Source: Alphaproteobacteria bacterium (GTDB lineage Bacteria > Pseudomonadota > Alphaproteobacteria > Rhodobacterales > Rhodobacteraceae). Taken from it: a stretch of DNA of 37,809 nt. The stretch spans positions 1 to 37,809 of the forward strand of contig JAUIBL010000032.1 in the NCBI GenBank assembly GCA_030428355.1, read 5' to 3'. Numbering within the stretch: the first letter of the stretch is position 1; the number at the start of each line of letters is the position of its first letter. A program made the translations under genes and the position numbers. Positions 1 to 8,302 of the stretch are shown piece after piece. Under the pieces are notes generated by a model. That model searched no databases, was not told where the DNA came from, and saw only the letters and a list, made by a program, of their open reading frames with translations.

Positions 1-127
1 GGGCGACAACCTGAAGTTCGACGTGGAATTGATCGCCCCGATCGCCATGGAAGACGGCCTCCGCTTCGCCATCCGCGAAGGCGGCCGCACCGTCGGCTCG
101 GGCGTCGTGTCCAAAATCGTCGAGTAA
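1..127 (+). CDS. tuf: Elongation factor Tu, C-terminal end (partial)
   Basis: Only the last 41 codons are present, read from base 2 to the TAA at 125-127. The translation contains [19 protein letters not shown] and ends in [14 protein letters not shown], which is the conserved C-terminal beta-barrel (domain 3) of EF-Tu. EF-Tu delivers aminoacyl-tRNA to the ribosome as a GTP complex. Its place directly before rpsJ is the usual str-S10 order in bacteria. The rest of the gene lies left of the window, so nothing can be said about its GTPase domain or start. Confidence 0.95.
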   Translation, partial: GDNLKFDVELIAPIAMEDGLRFAIREGGRTVGSGVVSKIVE

Positions 128-190
128 ACCTCGTCGATCCCAAATTGCGCGGGGCGGTGTCATGCCGTCCCGTATTCGGTTCGATGAAGG

Positions 191-207
191 GGCAGGGTGG
201 TCCTGCC
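191..207. other. Small inverted repeat between tuf and rpsJ
   Basis: In the 119-base gap between tuf and rpsJ, GGCAGG (191-196) and CCTGCC (202-207) form a 6-bp stem with a 5-base loop. No T-run follows, so it is not a typical terminator. It could be a weak pause or processing hairpin in a tuf-rpsJ transcript. No clear promoter is visible in the gap. Confidence 0.35.
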
Positions 208-246
208 TCATCCTCTCAACCGCAACGCCAATAAAGGCTAAGACCA

Positions 247-555
247 ATGCAAAGCCAAAATATTCGCATTCGGCTCAAGGCGTTTGACTATCGTGTGCTC
301 GACGCGTCGACACAGGAAATCGTCAACACCGCCAAGCGGACGGGCGCCACAGTGCGCGGCCCGATCCCGCTGCCGAACAAGATCGAGAAGTTCACCGTTC
401 TGCGTGGCCCGCACGTCAACAAGAAGTCGCGTGACCAGTGGGAAATCCGTACCCACAAGCGTCTGCTCGACATCGTTGATCCGACCCCGCAGACCGTTGA
501 TGCCCTGATGAAGCTCGACCTCGCCGCCGGCGTGGATGTCGAGATCAAGGTATAA
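247..555 (+). CDS. rpsJ: 30S ribosomal protein S10
   Basis: The 102-residue product begins [19 protein letters not shown] and holds the S10 signature region [20 protein letters not shown], followed by [14 protein letters not shown] and a [18 protein letters not shown] tail. Length and motifs match the whole family. S10 sits in the 30S head and also pairs with NusB in transcription antitermination. An AAAGG-type ribosome-binding site lies about 9 bases before the ATG. It is the first gene of the S10 operon and is followed after 15 bases by rplC. Confidence 0.98.
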   Translation: MQSQNIRIRLKAFDYRVLDASTQEIVNTAKRTGATVRGPIPLPNKIEKFTVLRGPHVNKKSRDQWEIRTHKRLLDIVDPTPQTVDALMKLDLAAGVDVEIKV

Positions 556-570
556 GGAGGGTATCCCGTG

Positions 571-1410
571 ATGCGCTCTGGTATCATCGCCAAGAAAGTC
601 GGCATGACCCGGCTTTTCATGGAAGACGGAAAGCAGATTCCCGTGACCGTCCTCCAACTCGACAATCTTCAGGTCGTCGCTCAGCGCACACCTGAACAGC
701 ACGGCTACTCGGCAGTTCAGCTGGGCACCGGTTCGATCAAGGCAAAGCGCGTGTCCAAGGCGATGCGCGGTCACTTTGCTGCGGCGAACGTGGAACCCAA
801 GCGGAAGGTCGCAGAATTCCGCGTCGCGCCCGAGAACCTGATCAACGTGGGTGAAGAGATCACCGCTGACCATTACTTCGAAGGTCAGTATGTGGATGTC
901 TCTGGCACCTCGATCGGTAAGGGTTTTGCCGGTGCCATGAAGCGGCACAACTTCGGTGGTCTGCGCGCGTCGCACGGTGTGTCGATTTCGCACCGTTCGC
1001 ACGGCTCCACCGGTCAGTGTCAGGATCCGGGCAAGGTCTTCAAAGGCAAGAAGATGGCCGGTCACATGGGCGCTGTCAAAGTGACGACCCAGAACCTTCA
1101 GGTTGTGAAGACTGACGCGGAACGCGGCATCATCATGATCAAAGGCGCCGTTCCCGGCTCCAAAGGTGGTTGGGTGACCGTCAAGGACGCCATGAAGAAG
1201 CCGACGCCGGAAAACGTGATCCTGCCCGCCGCTCTGCGGTCGGCCGGTGAAGAAGCCAAGCGTCTGGCCGAAGAAGCCGCCGCTCAGGCCGCAGCCGAGG
1301 AAGCCGCCGCAGCAGAAGCCGCAGCAGCCGAGCAGGCCGCCGCGGAAGAAGCCGCTCTGAAAGAAGCAGAAGCTGAAATTCAGGCCGAGAAGAAGGAAGG
1401 CGACGAATGA
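571..1410 (+). CDS. rplC: 50S ribosomal protein L3 with alanine/glutamate-rich tail
   Basis: L3 is an early-assembly protein near the peptidyl-transferase centre. The product starts [16 protein letters not shown] and contains the L3 signature [19 protein letters not shown]. About 205 residues cover the normal protein; roughly 60 more residues follow, made almost only of Ala, Glu and Lys and probably helical or coiled-coil. A GGAGG at 556-560 lies 10 bases before this ATG; a GTG at 568 is 7 bases away and would add one residue, so the exact start is open by one codon. The gene overlaps rplD by 4 bases (ATGA), implying translational coupling. Confidence 0.97.
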   Translation: MRSGIIAKKVGMTRLFMEDGKQIPVTVLQLDNLQVVAQRTPEQHGYSAVQLGTGSIKAKRVSKAMRGHFAAANVEPKRKVAEFRVAPENLINVGEEITADHYFEGQYVDVSGTSIGKGFAGAMKRHNFGGLRASHGVSISHRSHGSTGQCQDPGKVFKGKKMAGHMGAVKVTTQNLQVVKTDAERGIIMIKGAVPGSKGGWVTVKDAMKKPTPENVILPAALRSAGEEAKRLAEEAAAQAAAEEAAAAEAAAAEQAAAEEAALKEAEAEIQAEKKEGDE

Positions 1411-2024
1411 AACTCGACGTGATCAAACTGGACGGCGGCAGCGCCGGGTCGGTCGAGCTGGGCGACGAGATCTTCGGTCTCGAGCCGCGCGCCGACATCC
1501 TGCACCGTGTCGTCCGCTGGCAGCGCAACAAGGCGCAAGCTGGCACGCACAAGGTGAAAACACGGTCCGAAGTCAGCTACTCGACAAAGAAGATCTACCG
1601 CCAGAAGGGCACCGGTGGCGCACGTCACGGCTCGCGCAAAGCACCGATCTTCCGCAAGGGTGGCATCTACAAGGGCCCGACACCGCGCAGCCACGCGCAT
1701 GACCTTCCCAAGAAGGTGCGTGCACTGGGCCTCAAGCACGCTCTGTCCGCCAAGGTCAAGGACGGGTCGCTGGTCATCATCGAGAACATCGAGTCCGATG
1801 GCAAGACAGCGTCCCTGGCCAAACAGGTCAAGAACCTGGGCTGGAAGCGCGCGCTGATCATCGACGGGGCCGAGGTGAACGAAAACTTCATCCGTGCCGC
1901 AGCCAACATCGACGGTCTCGATGTTCTGCCGTCGATGGGCGCAAACGTCTATGACATCCTCAAGCGTGACACGCTCGTGCTCACGAAGGCGGGTGTCGAA
2001 GCACTGGAGGCTCGTCTGAAATGA
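1407..2024 (+). CDS. rplD: 50S ribosomal protein L4
   Basis: The 205-residue product carries [20 protein letters not shown] and [17 protein letters not shown], the long basic loop of L4 that lines the peptide exit tunnel. The C-terminal half ([32 protein letters not shown]) matches the globular domain. L4 also autoregulates the S10 operon in some bacteria; I see no dedicated leader structure here. The start overlaps the rplC stop and the end overlaps the rplW start, each by 4 bases. Confidence 0.98.
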   Translation: MKLDVIKLDGGSAGSVELGDEIFGLEPRADILHRVVRWQRNKAQAGTHKVKTRSEVSYSTKKIYRQKGTGGARHGSRKAPIFRKGGIYKGPTPRSHAHDLPKKVRALGLKHALSAKVKDGSLVIIENIESDGKTASLAKQVKNLGWKRALIIDGAEVNENFIRAAANIDGLDVLPSMGANVYDILKRDTLVLTKAGVEALEARLK

Positions 2025-2317
2025 GCGCGAAAGCTGAACATTACGATGTGATCCGCAAGCCGATCATCACCGAGAAAACCACAATGGCCTCCGAAAACGG
2101 GGCCGTGGTGTTCGAAGTGGCGATCGACGCCAACAAACCGCAGATCAAAGAGGCCGTCGAGGCTCTGTTTGGTGTGTCGGTCAAGGCGGTGAACACGACG
2201 ATCACCAAGGGCAAGGTCAAGCGATTCCGCGGCCAGTTGGGCAAGCGGAAAGACGTGAAGAAAGCCTACGTGACCCTCGCCGAAGGCAACACGATCGACG
2301 TGACCACGGGTCTGTGA
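2021..2317 (+). CDS. rplW: 50S ribosomal protein L23
   Basis: The 98-residue product has the L23 hallmarks [19 protein letters not shown] near the start and [20 protein letters not shown] in the middle. L23 stands at the tunnel exit and docks trigger factor and SRP. It is the last S10-operon gene in this window: a strong terminator follows 35 bases after the stop, and rplB, which normally comes next, is absent. Confidence 0.98.
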   Translation: MSAKAEHYDVIRKPIITEKTTMASENGAVVFEVAIDANKPQIKEAVEALFGVSVKAVNTTITKGKVKRFRGQLGKRKDVKKAYVTLAEGNTIDVTTGL

Positions 2318-2352
2318 TCTGGTCGGGCTTCGGCCCGGTCCGAGAGAATGAG

Positions 2353-2385
2353 AAAGCCCCTCGCCAGCGATGGCGGGGGGCTTTT
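2353..2385 (+). terminator. Rho-independent terminator after rplW
   Basis: AAAGCCCCTCGCC pairs with GGCGGGGGGCTTTT (one bulge or mismatch near the loop) around an AGCGAT-type loop, and the right arm ends in TTTT. It lies 35 bases after the rplW stop and would end the tuf-rpsJ-rplC-rplD-rplW transcript. Confidence 0.85.
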
Positions 2386-2415
2386 ATCATGCCAGTACCG
2401 ATGCCTACGGGCCAT

Positions 2416-2458
2416 GCCCCGCGTCATCCTCGGGTCGAGCCCGAGGATGACGCGGGGC
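2416..2458. repeat. Perfect 19-bp inverted repeat, dispersed-palindrome type
   Basis: Two 19-base arms (2416-2434 and 2440-2458), perfectly complementary around a TCGAG loop, contain the core GTCATCCTCGGG and its complement. It lacks a T-run and sits between two ordinary terminators, so it is unlikely to be the terminator itself. The core resembles intergenic palindromes that recur in many alphaproteobacterial genomes; that identity is an inference because only one copy is in view. Confidence 0.7.
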
Positions 2459-2478
2459 GCGGGGGCGGCATCACAGAA

Positions 2479-2506
2479 AAACGCCCGGGGTGTCCCCCGG
2501 GCGTTT
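2479..2506 (-). terminator. Rho-independent terminator of the xdh/purine-transport unit
   Basis: AAACGCCCGGGG (2479-2490) pairs with CCCCGGGCGTTT (2495-2506). Read on the minus strand the hairpin is followed by a T-run (the complement of AAAAA at 2477-2481). It lies 35 bases beyond the stop of the binding-protein gene. Confidence 0.8.
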
Positions 2507-2540
2507 GTGGTTCCAGACGTTCGGCGGTCGCCGTCGCCGA

Positions 2541-3644
2541 TCAGTTCGGGATGTCGCCGGTGATGCCTTCGATGTAGAAGTTCATGCCCAGAAGGGTGCC
2601 GTCATCTGCGGTCTCACCCTCGGCCAGCCATGCGCTCCCGTCCTGCTTGTTGATCGGGCCGGTGAACGGGTGGTACTCGCCTGCGGTGATGGCGTCGATC
2701 ATCGCCTGTGCCTCGGCCTTCACATCGTCGGGGATGGCGTCGTTCATCGGGCCGATCACGACTTCGCCTTCCGGCATGCCCGCCCAACTGTCGATCTGCC
2801 CATAGGTGCCGTCCATCAACTGGCCGACGCGTTTGACATAGTAGGGCGACCATTCGTCGATGATCGACGCGATGCGCGGGCCGGGTGTGCCGTCATCGTT
2901 GGTGGTGAAGGCCGCCATGTCGGAGGCCTGACCAAAGCCCCATGCCTTGCCGCCTTCCTTGGCGATCTCGGCCAGCGGTGCGGTCGAGTCGGTGTGCGCG
3001 GTGATCACGTCGACACCCTGATCGAGCATGGCGCGCGCGGCATCCGCCTCTTTCGCGGGATCGAACCATGTGTAGGCCCACGTCACGACCAGCTCCACAT
3101 CCGGGTTCGCCAGCTTGGCGTGGTGGAAGTAGGAGTTGATGCCCATGATCACTTCGGGGATCGGGAAGGACGCGATGTAGCCGATCTTGTTGGTCTGGGT
3201 CATCTTGCCCGCGATATGGCCCACAACCGCGCGGCCTTCATAGAAGCGCGCGTTGTAGGTGGACACGTTCGGATGCTCGCGCTTGTAGCCCGTGGCATGT
3301 TCGAACTTCACATCCGGGAACTTGGCCGCGACGTTGTTGGTCGGGTCCATGTAGCCAAAGGACGTGGTGAAGATGATGTTGCAGCCCGACAGCGCCATCT
3401 GGGTGATGACACGCTCGGCATCAGCCCCTTCCGGCACGCTTTCCTGCCATGCGATCTCGACCTTGTCGCCATAGGCTTCTTTGACGGCCAGTGCGCCCTG
3501 ATGGTGCTGGTAGGTCCAGCCACCGTCGCCGATGGGGCCGACATAGACGAAACACGCCTTGGTCACGTCCTGCGCCATGGCAGGTGCGCCGAAGGCCAGT
3601 GTCAGGCCCGCCGCTGCGGTGGCAAGTAGGGTTCTGCGGATCAT
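2541..3644 (-). CDS. BMP-family ABC transporter substrate-binding protein (purine/nucleoside uptake)
   Basis: The 367-residue product starts MIRRTLLATAAAGLTLAFG and has a Sec signal peptide ending in APAMA before QD, so it is probably soluble and periplasmic; there is no lipobox. Family features are GPIGDGGWTYQHHQGALAV, FTTSFGYMDP and a later VDVITAHTDSTAP segment, as in the BMP/PnrA family that binds nucleosides. AGGGAGA 7 bases upstream supports this ATG; an upstream in-frame ATG would only add a non-signal extension. It is the last gene of the minus-strand unit, 61 bases after the second permease. Because xdhABC precede it, a purine base or nucleoside is the likely ligand; this is inference. 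Confidence 0.88.
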   Translation of the reverse strand: MIRRTLLATAAAGLTLAFGAPAMAQDVTKACFVYVGPIGDGGWTYQHHQGALAVKEAYGDKVEIAWQESVPEGADAERVITQMALSGCNIIFTTSFGYMDPTNNVAAKFPDVKFEHATGYKREHPNVSTYNARFYEGRAVVGHIAGKMTQTNKIGYIASFPIPEVIMGINSYFHHAKLANPDVELVVTWAYTWFDPAKEADAARAMLDQGVDVITAHTDSTAPLAEIAKEGGKAWGFGQASDMAAFTTNDDGTPGPRIASIIDEWSPYYVKRVGQLMDGTYGQIDSWAGMPEGEVVIGPMNDAIPDDVKAEAQAMIDAITAGEYHPFTGPINKQDGSAWLAEGETADDGTLLGMNFYIEGITGDIPN

Positions 3645-3705
3645 GGATAGTCTCCCTGTTGGTGGGGCGTTGCCCGCCCCGTTTGGTTGGATGCGCCCGG
3701 TTTTC

Positions 3706-4638
3706 CTACCGGGTCGCGTGGAAGGTCTGCCCAAGGTTCGCGGGGGCATTGTGGCTGCCCCGCGAGCGGTTGGACGAGATCAGAACAAGCACGAGGATCG
3801 TTATCAGATAGGGCGACATGGACAAGTATTGCACCCCCCATGTCATCCCGGCGGCCTGCAGATTGAGTTGCAGCACCGTGATGCCGCCGAAAAGATAGGC
3901 ACCGACCAGAACGCGGCCTGCGCGCCAGCTTGCAAAGACCACGATGGCCAGCGCGATCCAGCCCGCACCGGCGGTCATGCCTTCGGTCCATTGCGGCACT
4001 CGCACAAGGCTGAGATACGCGCCGCCCAGCCCGGCGCAGGCCCCGCCGAACATGATCGCCAGCATCCGCACGCGGATCACCTTGTAGCCGAGGGCATGCG
4101 CGCTCTCGTGGCTTTCGCCCACCGCGCGCAGGATCAGCCCGGCACGGGTGTGTTTGAGGAAGGCCCAGACGGCGACGACGATACCGAGGCTGACATAGAC
4201 CATGATGTCATGGCTGAAGAGCATCCGTCCGACCACGGGCAGATCGCTCAGGATGGGGATGTCGAGCTTGGGCAGGGTGACGGTCTTCTGCCCCTCATAG
4301 GGTTTGCCCAGCAGCGAGGACAGACCCAGCCCCACGAGCGTCAGCCCCAGCCCGGTGGCAACCTGATTGGACAGGAAGATCTGTGTCAGAACGCCGAAGG
4401 CCAGAGACAGAACCGCGCCCGCGATGGCGGCGGTGGCAAAGCCCAGCAGGGGCGATCCGGTATTGATGGCGATGATGAAGCCGATCACCGCGCCGGTGAT
4501 CATCATGCCCTCGACGCCCAGATTCAGAACGCCGGATTTTTCGACCACCATCTCGCCAATCGCGGCCAGCAAGATCGGCGTGGCCGAGATCATGATCGAG
4601 GCGACCAGCAGGATGGGATTGATGTTGCTCAGGTCCAT
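3706..4638 (-). CDS. ABC transporter permease, purine/nucleoside type (second permease)
   Basis: The 310-residue product begins MDLSNINPILLVASIMISAT and is strongly hydrophobic, with about eight to ten membrane segments. The motif GEMVVEKSGVLNLGVEGMM is typical of the BPD_transp_2 permeases that work with BMP proteins, and GESHESAHALGYKV is the cytoplasmic EAA-like coupling loop. It would form the channel together with the larger permease. The start was chosen at 4638 because a GGAGG precedes it and the upstream gene stops at the same base (TGATG overlap); the frame stays open much further upstream but antisense to nothing useful. Confidence 0.9.
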   Translation of the reverse strand: MDLSNINPILLVASIMISATPILLAAIGEMVVEKSGVLNLGVEGMMITGAVIGFIIAINTGSPLLGFATAAIAGAVLSLAFGVLTQIFLSNQVATGLGLTLVGLGLSSLLGKPYEGQKTVTLPKLDIPILSDLPVVGRMLFSHDIMVYVSLGIVVAVWAFLKHTRAGLILRAVGESHESAHALGYKVIRVRMLAIMFGGACAGLGGAYLSLVRVPQWTEGMTAGAGWIALAIVVFASWRAGRVLVGAYLFGGITVLQLNLQAAGMTWGVQYLSMSPYLITILVLVLISSNRSRGSHNAPANLGQTFHATR

Positions 4639-5723
4639 CACGCCACCTCCGCCGCGCCGAACCGGACGCGATAATTGGTCAGAACATCCACGCCCAAGAG
4701 GAAGAACAGCAGCATCCCCTGGAAGAGCTGGATCGACGCGCCGGGCACACCCAGCATCAACTGCGCCAGTTCGCCGCCGATATAGGTCAGCGCCATCAGC
4801 AGCCCCGCCAGCAGAATGCCCACCGGGTGCAAGCGGCCAAGGAACGCCACGATGATCGCGGTGAAGCCATAGCCCGATCCGAAGTCGATGCTGATCTGCC
4901 CTGCCGGTCCGGTGACCTCGAACAGCCCTGCCATGCCGGCCAGTGCGCCGGCAAGCCCCAGACAGAAGAGGATGGTGCGCGCAGGCGACACGCCCGAGAA
5001 TTTCGCGGCCCGAGGCGCTTCGCCGGTCAGGCGGATGTTGTAGCCCTGAATGTGCCGCGTCAGCAGCACATAGGCTAGGATCACCGCGATGAAGGCTGTA
5101 AGGACACCAAGGTGCATGCCGGTGTTCGGGATCAATTCCAGGTTCTGCGAAGACGACCATTGCGACAGGTTGCGCGAGCCGGGAAAGCCCATGCCTTCCG
5201 GGTTGCGCAACAGGCCAGAGGAGACCGACGCCAGAAGGTTCTCGGCCACATAGACCAGCATCAGGGACACAAGGATCTCGTTGGTCCCGAACTTCACCTT
5301 CAAAAGCGCCGGGATCATCGCCCAGGCCCAGCCGCCCAAAGCGCCCGCCACCACCATCAGCGGCAGGATCAGTGCGGACTCCATCGGATAGAGCGCAAGT
5401 CCCGCCCCCGCGCCGCAGATTGCGCCAATGATATACTGCCCCTCGGCCCCGATGTTCCAGATGCCCGCCCGGAACCCGATGGAAAGCCCGATGGCGATCA
5501 GGATCAGCGGCCCGGCCTTGACCAGCAATTGCGGGCGCGAGAAATTGGCAAATTGCGGGTGAAACAGCGGATCCCAGAAGATCGTCCGGATCGCCTCGAC
5601 CGGCGAGGTACCGATCAGGCCGAACATGATCCCACCGAAGATCATTGTCAGGATGACCGCAAGGATCGGCGTCAATACCGTCCACGCCTTGGAGGGCTGC
5701 GGGCGTTTTTCAAGCCGGATCAT
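4638..5723 (-). CDS. ABC transporter permease, purine/nucleoside type (first permease)
   Basis: The 361-residue product begins MIRLEKRPQPSKAWTVLTP and contains many membrane segments. GFRAGIWNIGAEGQYIIGA is the conserved stretch of this permease class, and GEAPRAAKFSGVSPAR is the ATPase-contact loop. GGGAGG seven bases before the ATG supports the start; upstream in-frame residues look non-coding. A 147-base gap separates it from the ATPase gene, with a small hairpin (CGTCGT at 5816-5821 against ACGACG at 5828-5833). It is coupled to the next permease by a one-base overlap. Confidence 0.9.
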   Translation of the reverse strand: MIRLEKRPQPSKAWTVLTPILAVILTMIFGGIMFGLIGTSPVEAIRTIFWDPLFHPQFANFSRPQLLVKAGPLILIAIGLSIGFRAGIWNIGAEGQYIIGAICGAGAGLALYPMESALILPLMVVAGALGGWAWAMIPALLKVKFGTNEILVSLMLVYVAENLLASVSSGLLRNPEGMGFPGSRNLSQWSSSQNLELIPNTGMHLGVLTAFIAVILAYVLLTRHIQGYNIRLTGEAPRAAKFSGVSPARTILFCLGLAGALAGMAGLFEVTGPAGQISIDFGSGYGFTAIIVAFLGRLHPVGILLAGLLMALTYIGGELAQLMLGVPGASIQLFQGMLLFFLLGVDVLTNYRVRFGAAEVA

Positions 5724-5870
5724 TGTCCGCCCTCCCGGTTCCTGTGATGCGCCGTGCCGGAATGCGCGACCCCGAAACACGAAGAGACAGGGAAGATTGC
5801 GCCGGGAGAATGTGCCGTCGTTTCGTGACGACGCGGTGTCGCCCTGCGGCATAAGGCTCGGGCAAAGGCG

Positions 5871-7394
5871 TCACTCCGCAACATGAGCCACCTCCATGTC
5901 ATGCGCGCCGCCCATCATCAGACCAATCTCGTCGATGCTCAGATCCGCGACTGGCCGAAGCGCCGACAGCCGCCCTTCGTTCAGCGCGCCGAAGCGGTCG
6001 GCGATTTCCATCAGCTCGTCCAGATCCTGACTGACGACAAGGATCGCCGCACCCTGCGCCGCCAGATCCAGCAGCGCCTGCCGGATCGCGGCAGCGGCTG
6101 CCGCATCGACACCCCATGTCGGTTGATTGACCACAAGGATGTCCGGGTTCTGCGCCACCTCGCGCCCGATGACGAATTTCTGCAGGTTTCCACCCGACAG
6201 CGCCCGCGCGGCCACATGAGTGCCCGGCGTGCGCACGTCGAAGCGTTTGATCACGTCCTGCGCAAAGCCGTCGGCGCGGCCCCAGTTGATGAAGCCCTTG
6301 TTCACCAGCCGCTGCCGCCGCCCCGCCGTCAGCACCGCGTTTTCCGTCAGGCTCATGTTCGGCGCCGCCGCATGGCCCAGCCGCTCTTCGGGCGCGGTCA
6401 GAAAGCCCACCGCACGGCGCTCCACCGGTCCGTCGCGGCTCACATCCGCGCCCTTGACCCAGATCGTGCCGCGCTGGGAGGTGCGTTCGCCCGACAGCGC
6501 CAGCAGCAATTCGTCCTGACCGTTGCCCGCAACCCCGCCAAAGCCCAGCACCTCGCCAGCACGCAGCTCGAAACTGATGCCGCGCAGGGGCGTGCCAAAG
6601 GCTCCGGGCGCGGGCATGGTCAGGTTGTCGACCCGCAAGAGTCCCTCTCCGGGCGTCTTGGCCTTGGCGGCGGGGGAGGCAAAGCTAGAGCCGACCATCA
6701 TTTCGGCCATCGCGCGCGCCGTGGTCTCGGACGGTGTGCAGGTCGCCACCTTCTTGCCCAGACGCAGGATCGTCGCGTGATCGCAAAGCGCGCGGATCTC
6801 TTCCAGCTTGTGGCTGATATAAAGGATCGCCGTGCCCTCGGATTTCAGCTTGCGCAGGGTCTCGAACAGGATCTCCACCTCCTGCGGCGTCAGCACCGAT
6901 GTCGGCTCGTCCATGATCAGCAGCTTCGGGTCCTGCAACAGGCAGCGGATGATCTCCACCCGTTGCCGTTCGCCCGCCGACAGCGTGCCCACAGTGCGCG
7001 ACGGGTCGAGCGGCAGGCCATAGGTCTCCGACACCTCGCGGATTTGCCGGGCCAGATCGCGCGGCTTGGGCGGGTTCTCCATCCCCAGCGCTACGTTTTC
7101 CGCCACGTCGAGCGCGTCGAACAGCGAAAAATGCTGGAACACCATCGCCACCCCGGCCTGCCGCGCGGCGCTGGGCTCAGACGGCGTGTAGGGTTTGCCG
7201 CGCAGCGTCATGCTGCCCTTGTCCGGCTTCACCAGCCCGTAGATCATCTTGACCAGCGTCGACTTGCCCGCACCGTTCTCGCCCAACAATGCGTGGATTT
7301 CCCCTTCGCGGATGTCGAAGGACACGTCGTCATTGGCGACGACTCCGGGATAGGCTTTGGTCAGGCCGTCGAGGCGAAGGAGGTCGTCGGGCAA
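5871..7394 (-). CDS. ABC transporter ATP-binding protein, duplicated ATPase (purine/nucleoside uptake)
   Basis: The product has two ABC domains. The first has Walker A GENGAGKST, signature LSAGERQRVEI and Walker B LLIMDEPTSVL. The second has a degenerate P-loop GVAGNGQDELL, an intact signature LSGGNLQKFVIGRE and Walker B ILVVNQPTWGVD, the usual asymmetry in the ribose/nucleoside subfamily. I chose a TTG start at 7394 (507 residues, LLRLDGLTKAYPG near the start), with AGG six bases upstream; an ATG at 7499 would add 35 residues not typical of the family. With the TTG start the gene overlaps the xdhC end by 34 bases. Confidence 0.88.
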   Translation of the reverse strand: MPDDLLRLDGLTKAYPGVVANDDVSFDIREGEIHALLGENGAGKSTLVKMIYGLVKPDKGSMTLRGKPYTPSEPSAARQAGVAMVFQHFSLFDALDVAENVALGMENPPKPRDLARQIREVSETYGLPLDPSRTVGTLSAGERQRVEIIRCLLQDPKLLIMDEPTSVLTPQEVEILFETLRKLKSEGTAILYISHKLEEIRALCDHATILRLGKKVATCTPSETTARAMAEMMVGSSFASPAAKAKTPGEGLLRVDNLTMPAPGAFGTPLRGISFELRAGEVLGFGGVAGNGQDELLLALSGERTSQRGTIWVKGADVSRDGPVERRAVGFLTAPEERLGHAAAPNMSLTENAVLTAGRRQRLVNKGFINWGRADGFAQDVIKRFDVRTPGTHVAARALSGGNLQKFVIGREVAQNPDILVVNQPTWGVDAAAAAAIRQALLDLAAQGAAILVVSQDLDELMEIADRFGALNEGRLSALRPVADLSIDEIGLMMGGAHDMEVAHVAE

Positions 7395-8302
7395 AGGGCA
7401 CCTGATTTGGTCGTTGCAAGGCTCAATAGCTGGGCGGAAACCCCAACGGCAATCGCCAGAGGGTGCTTTCCAAGGGATTTTTGCCCAATCGGACAGCAAA
7501 TGCGAGATATTTGGGCGTCACTGTGCCCCATCTTGCGAAGGCGGGATGTGAAGCGGGCCCATTTCGTGTCGGACCCGATCAGCCCGGCAAACCCGAACCC
7601 GTGGCGCAGCAGCGCATCACACAGGCTCAGGTCAAGCGCATGGGAATAGGTCAGGATCAGATGCGCGGCGTCTTGCGGCGCACGTAGGACAACACGCAGC
7701 GGGTCGCTGGCGGGCAGGGCGTTGACACGTTCGGGGATGGCGTCGGGAAAGCGGTTGGGCGCGGTGTCGATCCAGGTGATCTCGAATTCCGGGATAGGGT
7801 GCAGCACATCCACCAGCGCCCGTCCGACATGGCCCGCGCCCCAGATCCAAACAGGTTGTGCGGTCTGTGCAACGGGTTCCACAAACCAGCCCTGCACCAT
7901 CCGCGGGCGCAGGCCCACGCCCTGATTGCGCGCGCAGGTGGTCAGGCGTTTGACTGCCAAAGGCATTTCGCCCGGCCCGCGCGCGATGACGGTTTCAACC
8001 TCGAGCGCGGCAATCTTGTCGGCATCGTAGACCTCGGTCAACAAAGTGACCGCCCCACCGCAGCACTGGCCCAGCTCCGGCCCCAGCGGATGGCGGCTGA
8101 ACCCCTCGCGGGCAAAGGCCTGTTGCGCCGCCTGATACTCCAATGCACCGCCGCCGATGGTCCCGGATTGCCCGCCGTCCCAGACCAGCATCGCCGCGCC
8201 CACCTCGCGCGGGGAGGAGCCCTGCACTTCGGCGATCACCACGCGGGCGACACGTCCGTGCTCTGCAACTGCAGCGCGCACGCTTTCAAGATCAAACGCC
8301 AT
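7361..8302 (-). CDS. xdhC: Xanthine dehydrogenase accessory protein XdhC
   Basis: XdhC binds molybdenum cofactor, helps its sulfuration and inserts it into XdhB; it is not part of the final enzyme. The 313-residue product has the N-terminal region VVIAEVQGSSPREVGAAM, the conserved GQCCGGAV cysteine pair and a Rossmann motif VWIWGAGHVGRALVDVL, then RICCPIG near the end. The start overlaps the xdhB stop by 11 bases. The C-terminal tail runs into the ATPase gene, so XdhC and transporter translation are probably coupled. Confidence 0.95.
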   Translation of the reverse strand: MAFDLESVRAAVAEHGRVARVVIAEVQGSSPREVGAAMLVWDGGQSGTIGGGALEYQAAQQAFAREGFSRHPLGPELGQCCGGAVTLLTEVYDADKIAALEVETVIARGPGEMPLAVKRLTTCARNQGVGLRPRMVQGWFVEPVAQTAQPVWIWGAGHVGRALVDVLHPIPEFEITWIDTAPNRFPDAIPERVNALPASDPLRVVLRAPQDAAHLILTYSHALDLSLCDALLRHGFGFAGLIGSDTKWARFTSRLRKMGHSDAQISRICCPIGQKSLGKHPLAIAVGVSAQLLSLATTKSGALCPTTSFASTA

